Shown: in pieces, positions 34,083 to 45,090 of the stretch | Numbering within the stretch: the stretch's first letter is position 1 | Layout: each line of letters opens with the position of its first letter | Source: Areca catechu | Lineage: Eukaryota > Streptophyta > Magnoliopsida > Arecales > Arecaceae | Length of the DNA stretch: 64,000 nt | Assembly (NCBI GenBank): GCA_021397845.1 | Contig: CM038044.1 | Coordinates: 60,549,851-60,613,850, forward strand | Direction: 5' to 3' | Translations under genes and position numbers: made by a program | Notes under the pieces: generated by a model | Told to the model about the DNA's origin: nothing | What the model saw: the letters and a program-made list of their open reading frames with translations, nothing else | Database searches by the model: none

Positions 34083-35760
34083 CCTTGCCCGAAGAATTAG
34101 GATTTTTTTTTGGCTTGTAATAAGGGTTGACTGGATCAACTCAATTTTAGCTTGAGTCTATATTACCTGCATTTTATTTTGTTGAGTCATGTTGACTCAG
34201 TAGTGGACTAGGGTTTCAACCTGGGGTGTTACATTTTCTCCCAAGACCAAGCAAGTGGACACCACACTCCCAGCCACACTCCCAGCCACACGCCAGAGTC
34301 CAGGAGGCGCCACATCTCCATCCAGTGTGCCTTGGTCCCCACACCACAAGAAAGCAGGTCCCTTCTTTCATGCGCCACTTGGGGAGAAATCCATCAAGAT
34401 ACCTCAATCCAAGGAGGAGCCAACTTCTTTCCAGATAAACCCAAGCCAGGATGGCAAGAGTTTTTCTTGAAGAGAGGATCAAGGAGGTGCCCCACAATGT
34501 TCCATAAAAACCCAAGTTATAAAAGGGAAGAGAGCATATCTTTGGGAGAAAATCAAGGAGGCACCCAAAAGTTTCCTAAAGTGCCAAAGCCATGAAAGGA
34601 AGAAGCCTAAACTTGTGGAGCAAGACTAGGAGGTGTCCAAAAGAGCCAAACCATGAAGGGAAAATCCTTGATTCATGGAGAGATACTAGGAGACACCCCC
34701 ATAACCTGCCATTTGGAGCTGATTTTCAAGTTTTCTTGGAGTTTTTGGGCTGCCCACTCATGGAAGGAGTCTTGGGAAGAGAATTTGATGCCTAAAGTGT
34801 GGGTTAGTCCTATTAGTCCCACATGGGAAATGTATAAAATTTTATTTCTTTGTTATGTCTATATATTCAACTCTATGTAACTCTTGAATTTAATCAGATG
34901 AATGAAACCAAATTTTTTTGTGAGCAAACTTTGTGTTTTCTCTCTTCCGCACTTGCATCCAGGTGTTGAGCTCCGTGAGGGAGTAAATCCGGGTTCCCCA
35001 GGAACCTTGAGGAGGTGTGAGATCTCCAAAACCCAAATCCTAGGTTAGCCACTCCACTCCCAAACCCTAGCCGCCATCACCCTTCTCTTTCCACCAAGCC
35101 CTAGCATATCCCACCTCTCACGGCCATTCTCTCCAAGTCCAGGCCGACCACCAGCATCCAGCTACAGTCCGGATACTTCAGATCCAAAGCTCTTTCCAGA
35201 GGGAGTCGAATCAGCCTTCAAGAGAATCCGGATCTCAGCGACATCAGCCTTCAAGTTCTTCGAACTGGTAAATCCTTCCCCGAGTCTCTGAATCCATCAC
35301 TTGTTTTTCTTCTTCCCAGATCTTGAGTCCAGGAGAAGCCGACCTAGCCACGAGACCAGTATTGAAGGATCCATTGCGAAGATTGCCGACTCCGAGGATC
35401 CAACAATCTGCTCGAGAGAGTTCTTCCACCCAAATTCTGTAAAGATCACTGTCTGGTTGGTAAACCGTCTCTTCTCTTTATTTCTGTCCTGTTGAAAGTT
35501 CAGAGCGAAACCCTAGGTCTGGGAGTTTCTCAACCCCCAGCGATCCGTTACTTCTGAACTACTCTGATAACTTAGCTTCTTCTAAATTGTGCTTTCAATC
35601 CTTACCTAGTTTCCATCAACTTAGTTTAACTTTACTTTGAGTCGAAGCCAATTTCTGAAATAAAAATAATAATAATAATAATCTTAATTTTACTTCCGCA
35701 TACGCTTCTTTGTTCTTTGTTCTGCATCATTTTAGGTATCAGAGCTTTCGTTCTGCATCA
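34025..35760 (+). repeat. CHR-3 3' LTR
   Basis: Same termini as the 5' copy; one G fewer in a GGGGG run near 34380. The last bases CTGCATCA abut TAATC, the target duplication. Confidence 0.93.
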
Positions 35761-35765
35761 TAATC

Positions 35766-38416
35766 GCCTAGGCTGTAAGCGATTGTGCTCAGTATTGTAA
35801 TTTGTATATGAATTAATAAAACTTTATTTTGGCAGCTCATCACATTATTCATTTTCCTTTAATGAACTTTATTTTTGTGATGAAGTCCTTAGGACTTCAC
35901 TGACTTCGATATAAAGAAGATATATCGAGTGGTCCTTTAAAAAGGTTCGCAACCAAAGGATACATTGTACATGACAGTAATGTATCAAGTGTAGGTTATT
36001 GTGGTTCACATCGTTTGGTTGTCCTCTTGACCAAAGGAGTGTGGTGACATTGATGTGATCTGTTAGTGGGATGTGTAACATCTCATTGAACGTGACTCCG
36101 TGGAGCTCCTTTCTACCAAATGATTGCTCAAGATTGGATTTGGGTATATGTGTCCCTCCGACCTGAGATCACCCTGGTAGCTTGCAAGCAACTCCCTGTG
36201 CTTTGGTGCCGACTTCCCGGATTTCTAATCCGGTGACGGAAGGTTTCTAGGTACATACAAGTACTTATGGAGCAATGGTGGACCAAGATGGAATTGACCT
36301 GTCCAAATTATTTGGATTGAATGTCTCGCAATGTCTCAATTTAGCAAATTCTCGACCGGGATAGTCCTAGTGAGGAGTCATTAGACTTGCGAGGTTGAGA
36401 CATGTTGTGGATTGACTCAGTTAGGGTTGACAGTCTAACCCTAGGTCATCTTGAGCATTAGAGATCAAAGGGATGAATTATACGGAACAATATGCCAGAG
36501 GTTCGATAGATTGCTCTTGCATCTTCGGCCTATCCGGACGCCGGGACCCATTGCTATATGGTATATTGTGCTGGTACAGAAAGTGTTCTAATGCTATAAT
36601 TTATGCTCGAACCTATGAGATCACATGCTACAGAGGATTTCTTCCTGATTCGGGAGCCGATCAACGATTCGGAATCATTTCGGTATTAAGGTCAAACAGT
36701 CTGATTGAGCATAAATTAGATTTTTTCTGATATGTCTGGTCTGATTTGAATCGGCCAGGATTGGTTTGGATCAACCAGAAATTGTTTTTGGTAAATCAGG
36801 ACTGGATCCGATTTTTCTTCATGATCGGGTTTGGTCAGACTAGGATTTTGGTTGAACTGATTTTTGGTTTTATGTTGAGCCGGTTTTAATCATGGGATTG
36901 TTTACACGGTGATTTTTGGTTCAACGTGTTTTATCCAAACTTCCCTCTCACGTTTTCCCCCTGCTCTTGGTTTCCCCGATTGGATGGGTTTTGATCTGCT
37001 TGGAGATCCATTGCTTCGGTTCAATAGCACAGCAATCGGATAGGAGTTTCTCGATGTTTTTTCTTCCGCTGGTTTTCCTCTCTCTCGGTCGCGTTTTACA
37101 CGGTAATTTGGCACCATTTGGTTCCCATCCAGTCAGCGATTCCTGCGTTTAAACGGGTCTTGTGCCTATCCCTTGCTGTTTGGATTTGATCTGGACTCTC
37201 TCACGATCGATCACTTCCTAGCCTTTACGGTTTTCTCCGTCTCTGCTACTTTTTCGTTTGTGGAAGCCCTGTTTTATGGTTTTGATTTCTGGGTTTCTGG
37301 CCGTGTGAGGGAGCGAGAGAGGAGTTGCTGGCCGTGAGATGGTAGAGGGGAAGTAAAGGGGGCCATAGCGTTCGGCAACGTCTCCTTCCTAGTGGGCTTC
37401 AAGCCCTGCTCGACCGGGCGCAGGGGGCCATGGAGAGATTGGAACAGAGCAATGGCCTTCACGGGATTTCTTAGCATATGTTTTTCCGGGTTTTATCTCC
37501 TTATCTCACGATGTCCTCCAAGGCTTCGCGGGTGTTCTCCGCCTCTCTTTATGCTGGGTTGCAGGCCGTGAGGTGTGCGGGAGAAGGAGGAACAGGCCGT
37601 GCGATAACTGATATGATCAAGACTTGCGGTGGAAGAGGAAGAAACAGGGGATGATATGAGAGCGTGTGAGGGTGAGAGGAGAACGATCAGAACCGAGAGC
37701 GATCTGCTTTTTGGGATGAATATCCGAGTGTTGCGGATTCATGGAGGTCCCTTGATTCTTTTCCCTGTTTTTATGTTTTCCGGTGCGTGCTTTTTGTGAA
37801 GTTTGGATGAACTTGGATAAGACCGTTCGTAAGGATTTGTTTAGTTTTCTCAGCTCCATATTTTTGTGACGTATCTTTGTTTCTCGGAGCACTAGCATCC
37901 ATCCGGGAGTTGGATCAGCGAGCGCCCGCACGCATGGATAATCTAAAGAGTGGATACTTTGATACCTCGAGAGATTATATCGATCTCTTCTACTTGTTGT
38001 TGCAGATCTTGTGGAAGCCATGTTCCAAATCTGATTTGCTGTTGAAGGAGTTCAACTGGCTGCTTTGATTTTTTGCTGATATGTTGTGAAGACTGAGGGA
38101 GACAGTTTCATCAGGTATATTTATTTTTGTTATCATGCATGCTTAGATCTAGCTATTATCATGTTGTTTATAATTATTGCACTTACCTTTACATGCCTGT
38201 TTATCTATTTCATACATCATTTCTAGCTATTATCATGTTGTTTATAATTATTGCACTTACCTTTACATGCCTGTTTATCTATTTCATACATCATTTTATG
38301 TTAGATCCTGTGCATAAATAGGTTTTTCCGTATGCATGTTTAAAAAGTTTAATTATGCAATACCTATTTCCTAGTGTAGCGTGCCTAGGGTAGGCGTTCG
38401 ATGTACTAGTTTTCCT
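35766..38416 (+). repeat. COP-1 3' LTR, main part
   Basis: With 28781-28808 this gives an LTR of about 2.68 kb. The right half matches the 5' LTR piece at 3899-5057. The left half is homologous to the COP-2 LTR (for example the GAGATCACC and GCTTGCAAGCAACTC blocks near 36170-36195 and, reversed, near 60500). The last three bases (TCA) seen in the 5' copy are missing, so the edge near 38416 is not clean. No gene is inside; it contains a 74-bp tandem duplication. Confidence 0.85.
38149..38296. repeat. 74-bp tandem duplication in COP-1 3' LTR
   Basis: Two copies start with CTAGCTATTATCATGTTG at 38149 and 38223. The 5' LTR has only one copy (about 4860-4935), so the duplication arose after COP-1 inserted. 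Confidence 0.88.
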
Positions 38417-38852
38417 GTCGGGTGTTCACTTGAGGTAGGGCACCTGCATCCTCGGGGTGGTGGAGCTGATGCCGGGCTCTAGAGACCCGACGAGCTCCTG
38501 GGGAGGATGGTGAGCTAGAGGCGGATGCATCATTGTTCTCCTTCCCAGCAAGCTCGGTTGAGGGAGGGACTAGCGTACCTCCAGCTGCTTCCGGAAGTAG
38601 GACTCATAACTAGGGAGGATACCTTCTTATCAATAATTGAGATCTCCGGGAGGCTTCCTGACCTGTCGAGAACCTCCGTTGGATGTAAAAGACTTTTGAT
38701 CAATGAAGGCTTTTGTTTTGACCATTCTACACTTTTTCTTCTTGTCTCATTTTCTTCATCCTTCTCTTCTTTTATCTGCTTGAGCTACTCCGAAGGAGGC
38801 CCACCAGGGGCCACGAAGGGCTTACTTCCATGACTTGGTTGAGGGGCCTCCA
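38417..38852 (+). mobile_element. Possible 3' tail of an antisense gene from another Tat-type element
   Basis: Unassigned sequence between COP-1 and CHR-4. Near 38648-38735 it resembles the stretch after the antisense stop in GYP-A and GYP-B: a G/C-rich imperfect inverted repeat around ACCTGTCG, then GTAAAAGAC and CAATGAAGGCTTTTGTTTTGACC. The open frame 38525-38833 has no recognised domain. The assignment rests on this short similarity only. Confidence 0.3.
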
Positions 38853-40535
38853 TGGTGTGGGCACCAGGATCCGACAGAGGCTCCTCAACCCTCTGTGGAT
38901 CTCAGATTAGGGTTCCACTTCTTTGTGCCTTGTAATAAGGCTTCAAGCCTCAAATTTGTTATTATCTTTTGCTTTGAATTGAGTCTGTACCTTGACCAAT
39001 TAGGTCAATTTGAGTCCTGTACTAAGTCGAGTCGTAAATCGAGTCCAGTCTGAGTCTCTCAAAAGTATGGGTCCATTGCAAGAATGGGTCTTAAAATTTA
39101 GTCTCATTGGAAGCAAGTAAGGAAAGAAGCCAAGTCAACTCAGGGCCCACTTATGCATCCTATATGGTGCCATAACATCTCGCCATGTGAGCAGCACACG
39201 TGGCATGCAAGGACGCCCAATGGGGAGGACCACTTCACTTGGTTCAAGCCTTTGTCCCTTCCCCCCATCAAGCTCATTTCCATGTAAGGGTGGTCGGCCA
39301 AGGAAGAATTCAATGGGAGATAATGGAGGGAATTCAAATCCCTTACTTCAAGCTCTCCAATCAAGCCTTCTTCCCAATTTTCTTCAACCTCTTTGGAAGG
39401 GGAAGACAAGAGCCTTGGATGCCTCCACCTAACACTCCCCTTGTCAAGCCTTGTACCAAAGAAAGAACACCAACAAAGGAAGGAGGAAGAACACATGCCT
39501 TGCTCCAAGCCCCTCTTCATGCCTTCTTCCAAAACCAAGGAGATTCTTACCAAGTTCAAGGCACCAAGAACCTCACTCCAAGCCATGCATCATGCCATGC
39601 CCAATCCAAGGTACCTTTGGTCGGCCAAAGAGAGGAGAAAGTCAAGGCTTTGGCGCCCACCCAAGAAAGTTTATAATTTTTGTTTCATTTGAATTTCGAA
39701 TGGGCCATGGATGCTTATTTAAAGGACCCATCCCTCCATTGTAAGGGAATTGAATGATTGAATGAAAAAGAGAGTTTGAGTTTTATTTATCCTCCAACCA
39801 CTGTCTCCTGGTTTGAGTGAAGTTTCCTTCATCCCCAGGGACGTCGAGTGGTGTGAGGCCACCTTTCCGTCGCCCCAGGGCATCGCAAGTCCTTCGTCCT
39901 CCTCGACGTCGAGTGGTGTGAGGCCACAATCCTTCATCCTCCGGGATGTCACGGGGTGCGAGGCCCCAAGTTATCTCCTTCTTCGACTTCAGAATCCAGC
40001 CGGACACTGGGCTCGAAGCCCCTTCCCAACCCTATCTTAGTCCATTTAAATACATCTCTCCATTTCGCTAATCCCTACTTTGATTGCCTACAGGTCCTCC
40101 CTGGTATCTCGGGCACTGGAGACAGTCTACTTTGCCATCGCGACCATCCGACCGAAAGCCAGTGCATCTGCGTGTTCGACTGCTCGGGCATCCAGGCTGC
40201 ATCCGCCGAGTTGAGCGATCTCTGCATCGGGCACTTCAGACGTGTGAGGTTTGCCCCCTATCTCCTAAGTAGGTATTATGTTTTGAGCTTAGTCCTACCG
40301 GGGTTTCTTAATCCCGGGATCCTGTTCTCATTTTTACTATTTAGGGACTTGAACTGCTAGTGTAAGCTTCTGTTATTCACTTCTCTTATTTCTAGTCTTT
40401 GCTTGTGATCGGGAATCAAAACCCTAAGAAAAAAAATTATCTAAAACTCATCACCTAAAAAAAAAATTTCCTTTGCATCATAAGCATCCATCCTAGCATC
40501 TCCATCCCTACCCCCCACCCCCCTATTCCACATCA
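38853..40535 (+). repeat. CHR-4 5' LTR
   Basis: 1683 bp from TGGTGTGGGCACC to CACATCA. The tip resembles CHR-1 and CHR-3 (TGGTG.GGGCACC), but the body is mostly different, so it is a third LTR family. Open frames at 39187-39744 and 39956-40360 are within the LTR and show no protein signature. Confidence 0.8.
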
Positions 40536-40539
40536 TTTT

Positions 40540-40551
40540 TGGTATCAGAGC
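40540..40551 (+). other. CHR-4 primer-binding site
   Basis: TGGTATCAGAGC, four bases after the LTR, a perfect initiator-methionine tRNA match. Confidence 0.88.
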
Positions 40552-41394
40552 AAGGCTAGGACTAGTACATTTTTTTTTCTTTCATTTGCTGCATTCTAGT
40601 CAGCCCGTATATGGTCTAATCATTGGATTTTTTCTCTCTACAGAGACCTCCAAATCTCATGATTTTTGTTCTGTTAGATCGCATTTAATTCAGAGTATTT
40701 TTTTCTATTTTCTTAGATTTTATTTCAATTTGTAGAATTTCTACAAGCCAAAATACTACCTGAGAAAATCTTAGGTCTGAAATTTCAACAAGCATCTCAT
40801 TTCTTGCTTCATTCATCCATCTAGCTTATTTCTTGCATTTAGAAGCATATTTTAATTCCTGCATTTTGTTTAGCATTCACACATCTGAAAGACCAAAAAA
40901 ACAAGAAAATTTTAAGTCATTTCATTAGTCATTTTTGTGCATCATTCTCCATAACTTATCCTAAGGGCGTCAAATTAACATAGGGTCAGGATTTCATTAC
41001 CTGTCCCTAGCCCAAAAACCACCACCCGACATATCGAACCCTGGCCATTAACTAAAATTGATTAGACTCTTAATCTACTCTAGTGAGCTAGGGATACCCA
41101 CGAAGTCGAGTCGACCCAAGTGCCGAGCCAAGCTAGATCACTTGTTGGTCTGTGCTTGAGTAGCTGGTGTTTAGGCAAGTGGTTCAGGGACTAGATCCCG
41201 AAGGGAAGTGGGTTGGTTCACTTACCTGGCCAATTTTTAATTGGTGTCTAGGCAAGCAAAGAGGAACCTCCACTAACCTTATACTTACCTGGCCAGGTGC
41301 CAAGTTACTACTTCCAGGTTCATCTTCTTGACTTCACATTTGGAGAGATCTCCTAGGTCTAGCAAACCGTAGCACCGTTCTGTGTGTGTGTTAC
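40552..41394 (+). other. CHR-4 leader (non-coding)
   Basis: About 840 bp of leader sharing blocks with CHR-1 to CHR-3, such as CTACCTGG/TTACCTGGCCA stretches and the TAGGTCTAG run before gag. No gene is seen. Confidence 0.6.
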
Positions 41395-41522
41395 ATGTGC
41401 ACTAGATCTGGAACCTCTTTTCACCCACCTTCTCCACCCCCTACTGAAGCCATGGACCAACTTCGAGCTGACATTGGAGCCTTAACTCAATCCATGACCC
41501 GTTCTGTGTGTTACGTTCTGTG
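41395..41522 (+). pseudogene. CHR-4 gag N-terminal fragment
   Basis: MCTRSGTSFHPPSPPPTEAM followed by a short helix (QLRADIGALTQSMTR) matches the CHR-2 start MSTRSGVSYHPPS. After about 36 codons the reading becomes CVCYV-like filler and then COP-2 sequence. Truncated. Confidence 0.7.
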
Positions 41523-43800
41523 TGTAGGATGCTTTTTCCAAGTCCTTCATGGAGAATTAAGATGGCAGCCACACTTTTATTCCTTGCAATACAGGAATGT
41601 CATTCTCAATTAAGAGAATATTATCTATATACAAAACAAGAAATATGACTATTAAACCATTAACCGATTTGTTATGCAAGGCACTTCTCTATTTTTAATG
41701 AAGCTATACATTTTGATTATCTTATTAAAATGCATGTTCCAATACCAAGATACATGTTTCAATATGTAAATGGATCTTTGAAGCTTGCACACTTTTGATT
41801 CATCTATGGATGTGAACCCTTTAGGTTATATTATATACACTTCTTATTCCAGCTCTCTATTAAGGAAAGCAATTTTGACATTCATTTGCTAGATCTCATA
41901 ATCAAGTTGTGCCACTATCGCAAGCATAATCTGAATGGACTTGAGCATTACTATAGACAAAAATGTCTCATCATAGCCAATACCATAAAATTGATAACAT
42001 TCCTTGGTAACCAAACAAGCTTTATAGGTTTTCACCTTCCTGTTTGTGCCCCTTTTTCTTTTGAAAATCTACTTACACCCTATAGATTTTATCCCTCAGG
42101 TGAACAAGTGTCTATATATTATTAATTTTCATAGACTCCATTTCGGATTTCATAGCTTCAAGCTATTTATCAGAGTCAAAACTCTGTATTGCATATATAT
42201 AGGTGATCGAATCCTCATTATTTTTATCAAGTTCAACAAGATTATCATCCCAAACTAAGAAACTATAATATCTATCTGACTAATACGGTACTCTACCAGA
42301 TCCCCTTAAGGGTGCATCTACAATGGGCTTTAGATTTGATCTAATCAAATCCAGTTCAAAGGGTTCAGTAAATGGTACCGATTTTTCTATTTGTCGAACT
42401 TCTTTAAGTTCAACCTTAGAGGCATGATTCCTTCACCAAGGAACTTCTTTTCTAAAAGGACTATCCTATTATTGACAAACATCTTTTATTCATCTGCATA
42501 GTAGAAGTAATAACCTTTAGTCTCTTTTAGGTACCTTATGAAAATATATTTATTTGACCTTGTCCATGCTTGTCTATTTTCAAATATTTCATATAAGCCG
42601 AACATTCCCAGACCCTACGGTATGAGAGTCACAGCTTATGCTCTGACCATATCTCATATGGTATTTTATCTACAGATATGCTAGAAACTTTATTGAGAAC
42701 GTAACAAGCTGACTCAAGTATATATCTCCAAAAGGAGGTTAGTAGACCCACAAACCCTATCATAGACTAAACCATATCTAATAAGATTTGATTTCTCCTT
42801 TTAGACACTCCATTATGTTAAGATATCCTAGGAGGTGTCTATTGAGAGAGAATTCCATTCTCTTCTACATATATCAAAAATTCACTAGTGAGGTATTCAC
42901 CTCCTCGATTAGATCGAAGAGTTTTGACACTCTTTCATGTTTTTTTGCTATTTCATTATGAAAATATTTGAACATTTCAAATGATTCAGATTTATGCTTC
43001 ATAAGGTAGACATATCCATATCTTGATAGATCATCGGTAAAAATGATAAAGTAGTGATATCCACCTATGGCAAAAGTGTTCATGAGTCCACATACACCAT
43101 TATGTGTTAGACTCAAAATCTCAATGGCTTGTTTACCTATTCCAGTAAAAGGTGACTTAGTTATCTTACTAAGAAGGCAAGATTCATAGGTCGGCAATGA
43201 TTTGCAATCATTAACCTTGAGGATTCTCTCTTAAATTAACCTATTTATCCTAGTCTTGTTGATATGATCTAGCCTACAATGCCAAAGATAAATATCAAAC
43301 ACATTATCTATTCTAGGATTTTGCTAGATGTGTACACCACACTAAGAGACTATGACAAAATATAAATATCATTTTTTTGTTGTTCATGTATTACAATAAC
43401 ATCATTCATAATGATATCATAATAATCATCTTTTATTGATAAATAAAAATTATTCTTGGCCAAAATGCCTATAGAAATTATATTCATCATAAAACTAAGA
43501 CAATGGTGATAATCACTCAAACCAACAATATTATTATTGAAAATAAGCTTGCTAATTCTTAAAACTATAAATGGAACTGCTCTTCTATCTCCAACATTTA
43601 TGAACTCTCACCATCTTCAAATCTTCTACTAACCTGAAGTCGCTGCAATGAATTTTCAATATCAATTTGACTTCTAGTAGCCAATACCTAGGTTGTAGTA
43701 TCATATATGAAGAAGTTATAAGGTATTATCATATGAGTACCTTGTGTAGAAATCCCTTGCTAAGTCTTCTTCTCTAGCTTGTTCAAGTCTAGAGAAGCAA
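41523..43800 (-). pseudogene. COP-2 pol remnant (protease region, integrase, RT)
   Basis: On the minus strand, RT pieces lie at the left (FLVLYIDNILLIEND, where the YVDD box is YIDN, and FSMKDL). Integrase pieces lie at 42874-43197 (YESCLLSKITKSPF, GYHYFIIFTDDLSRYGYVYLMKHKSESFEMF, SLVNF), with pre-integrase near 43250. Protease-region DNA, deleted in COP-1, seems still present at 43320-43720 but is unreadable. Dozens of stops. Confidence 0.75.
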
Positions 43801-44600
43801 TATAAAGAGAACAGTTCCTCTTCCAATGACTTTACTTCTTATAAAAGAAGCACACTGCCTGATTTTGGTTAGACCTGATCTTTTTGGTTTGACATGGCTG
43901 AGTATGTTGCACCTTCTTCTTATTTTTCTTTTTCTCTTTTTTAAGGGGATGACACCTTGTTGAAGTAGATCCTTCCACTACATTTATCAGTCTATTGTAA
44001 AGTTGATGATCTTTCTCATAAGTTTGCAATAACTCAAGCAAACCATAGTTGCAATTGCAAGATTAGTCATTCTATAATAACTAAAAAAGTTGAGATAGGA
44101 CTTTGACAAGAAATTCAAAATCGTATCTTTTTTTAGCTACTCATGTAGGGAAAACCCGAGTTTGCTTAGTTGCTTGATCAATTGATCATGTACAATACAT
44201 GATCAGTGATTAACGTCCCTTCCCTCATCCTGACATTGAAAATGATACAAGATATTTTGTACCTTTTAATATCATTGAAAATATCAAAGGATCCTTTCAA
44301 TACTTGAAGCATATCCTATGGCTAAGCATCCTTAAATTTATGATTGAGTTCATCATTCATGGATGCTCGCATAATGCAATAGACCCTGGTTCGATCATTG
44401 AGCCACTTCTAGTAAGTGTCTTGAACCAGACCTCTGATGTTTGGAGTGGGTTCCTCAAGTACTAGATCTATCAACATGTACACAATCTATTCATGCTCCA
44501 AGATGATTTATAGCTTTTGATATCAATTATTAAAACTGGGTCTCGTCAGCCTTTCATTATCCAAGAATGAACAAAGTAATATATATTGGCCATTTTTAAT
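43801..44600 (-). pseudogene. COP-2 gag remnant
   Basis: The minus strand reads, with stops, YQKL*IILEHE, then DQLIKQLSKLGF, LLQTYEKDHQLYN, a Lys-rich stretch and CFFYKK*SHWKRNC, matching COP-1 gag along its length. The knuckle again has Tyr where the second Cys is expected. Confidence 0.75.
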
Positions 44601-45090
44601 GAAAAGAGAACAAATACCTATGAGTATATGAATCATTTAATCCTAAAGATATGGACTTTAGTCTAAAGGTTCCCCTATTATTTTGTTCAAATTAATAGCC
44701 TCTATCTCCAATTTAAGGATTACATTAATTCTTTAGTAGATACTAGAATCCAATAGACTATACATGAGCTTGACTTTAACGGGTCGATCCACGTGCATCT
44801 AAAGGTAGGTTCATAATCAATTATTTTAAAATAATTTTTAATATTAATTTTATCTTAGACACCCCTTTAACAAGTCTTTGGACCTTCACTAAAGTCTGAC
44901 TTAGGTCTAACCATTAACATGACCAGACTCAGTGCTTTTAACTAACAAATGGCCAAGCCTGACTTTGATCAGGTCACCTGATCAACAATTAAGAAAGTCG
45001 CCATTGAATTATCATAATATAAATGATAATTCCAATAGCTAGATAAGCACTAGTCTTTGGACAAAAAATGATCATCTTAACTATTAGACC
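44601..45090 (-). other. COP-2 leader, part left of GYP-B
   Basis: AT-rich, no gene. It continues at 57510 after removal of GYP-B and one copy of the duplication AGACC (45086-45090). Confidence 0.6.

Larger units (their letters stand above)
28809..35760 (+). mobile_element. CHR-3: RT-less chromovirus derivative, young insertion
   Basis: This 6952-bp element has LTRs of 1737 and 1736 bp, a PBS, a gag-like gene (31446-33119) and the integrase C-terminus with chromodomain (about 33150-34082). Protease, RT, RNase H and the integrase N-terminus and most of the core are absent. A perfect target duplication TAATC flanks it (28804-28808, 35761-35765). I count roughly 25 LTR differences by eye, so it is the youngest full insertion here. 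It must have moved using enzymes from another element. Confidence 0.92.
3899..38416 (+). mobile_element. COP-1: Ty1/Copia element, interrupted by three nested insertions
   Basis: This plus-strand Copia element is assembled from 3899-6537, 12868-13388, 25689-28808 and 35766-38416. Its order is 5' LTR (partial), PBS, leader, gag, a deletion where protease should be, integrase, RT, RNase H and 3' LTR. Integrase before RT is the Copia order. The RNase H end (ADPFTKAL) and the RT box YVDD are of the Tork/TAR kind, lineage not certain. The shared LTR part (3899-5057 against about 37200-38415) differs at roughly a tenth of positions by eye, so COP-1 is clearly older than CHR-3. Confidence 0.88.
38853..41522 (+). 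mobile_element. CHR-4: truncated chromovirus-type element, 5' end
   Basis: 5' LTR (38853-40535), PBS, leader and about 40 gag codons, after which the sequence switches abruptly into COP-2 pol in the opposite orientation near 41522. The rest of the element, including any 3' LTR, is absent. The five bases before it are CTCCA. Confidence 0.8.

Noticed and set aside
28809..35760. CHR-3 as a full autonomous chromovirus
   Set aside because: The internal region is 3.5 kb and no RT, protease or RNase H motif is found in any frame.
39140..40360. Possible host gene in the CHR-4 LTR (overlapping frames of 75-158 codons)
   Set aside because: The frames overlap on both strands, have no domain, and sit between a clear LTR start and a clear PBS.
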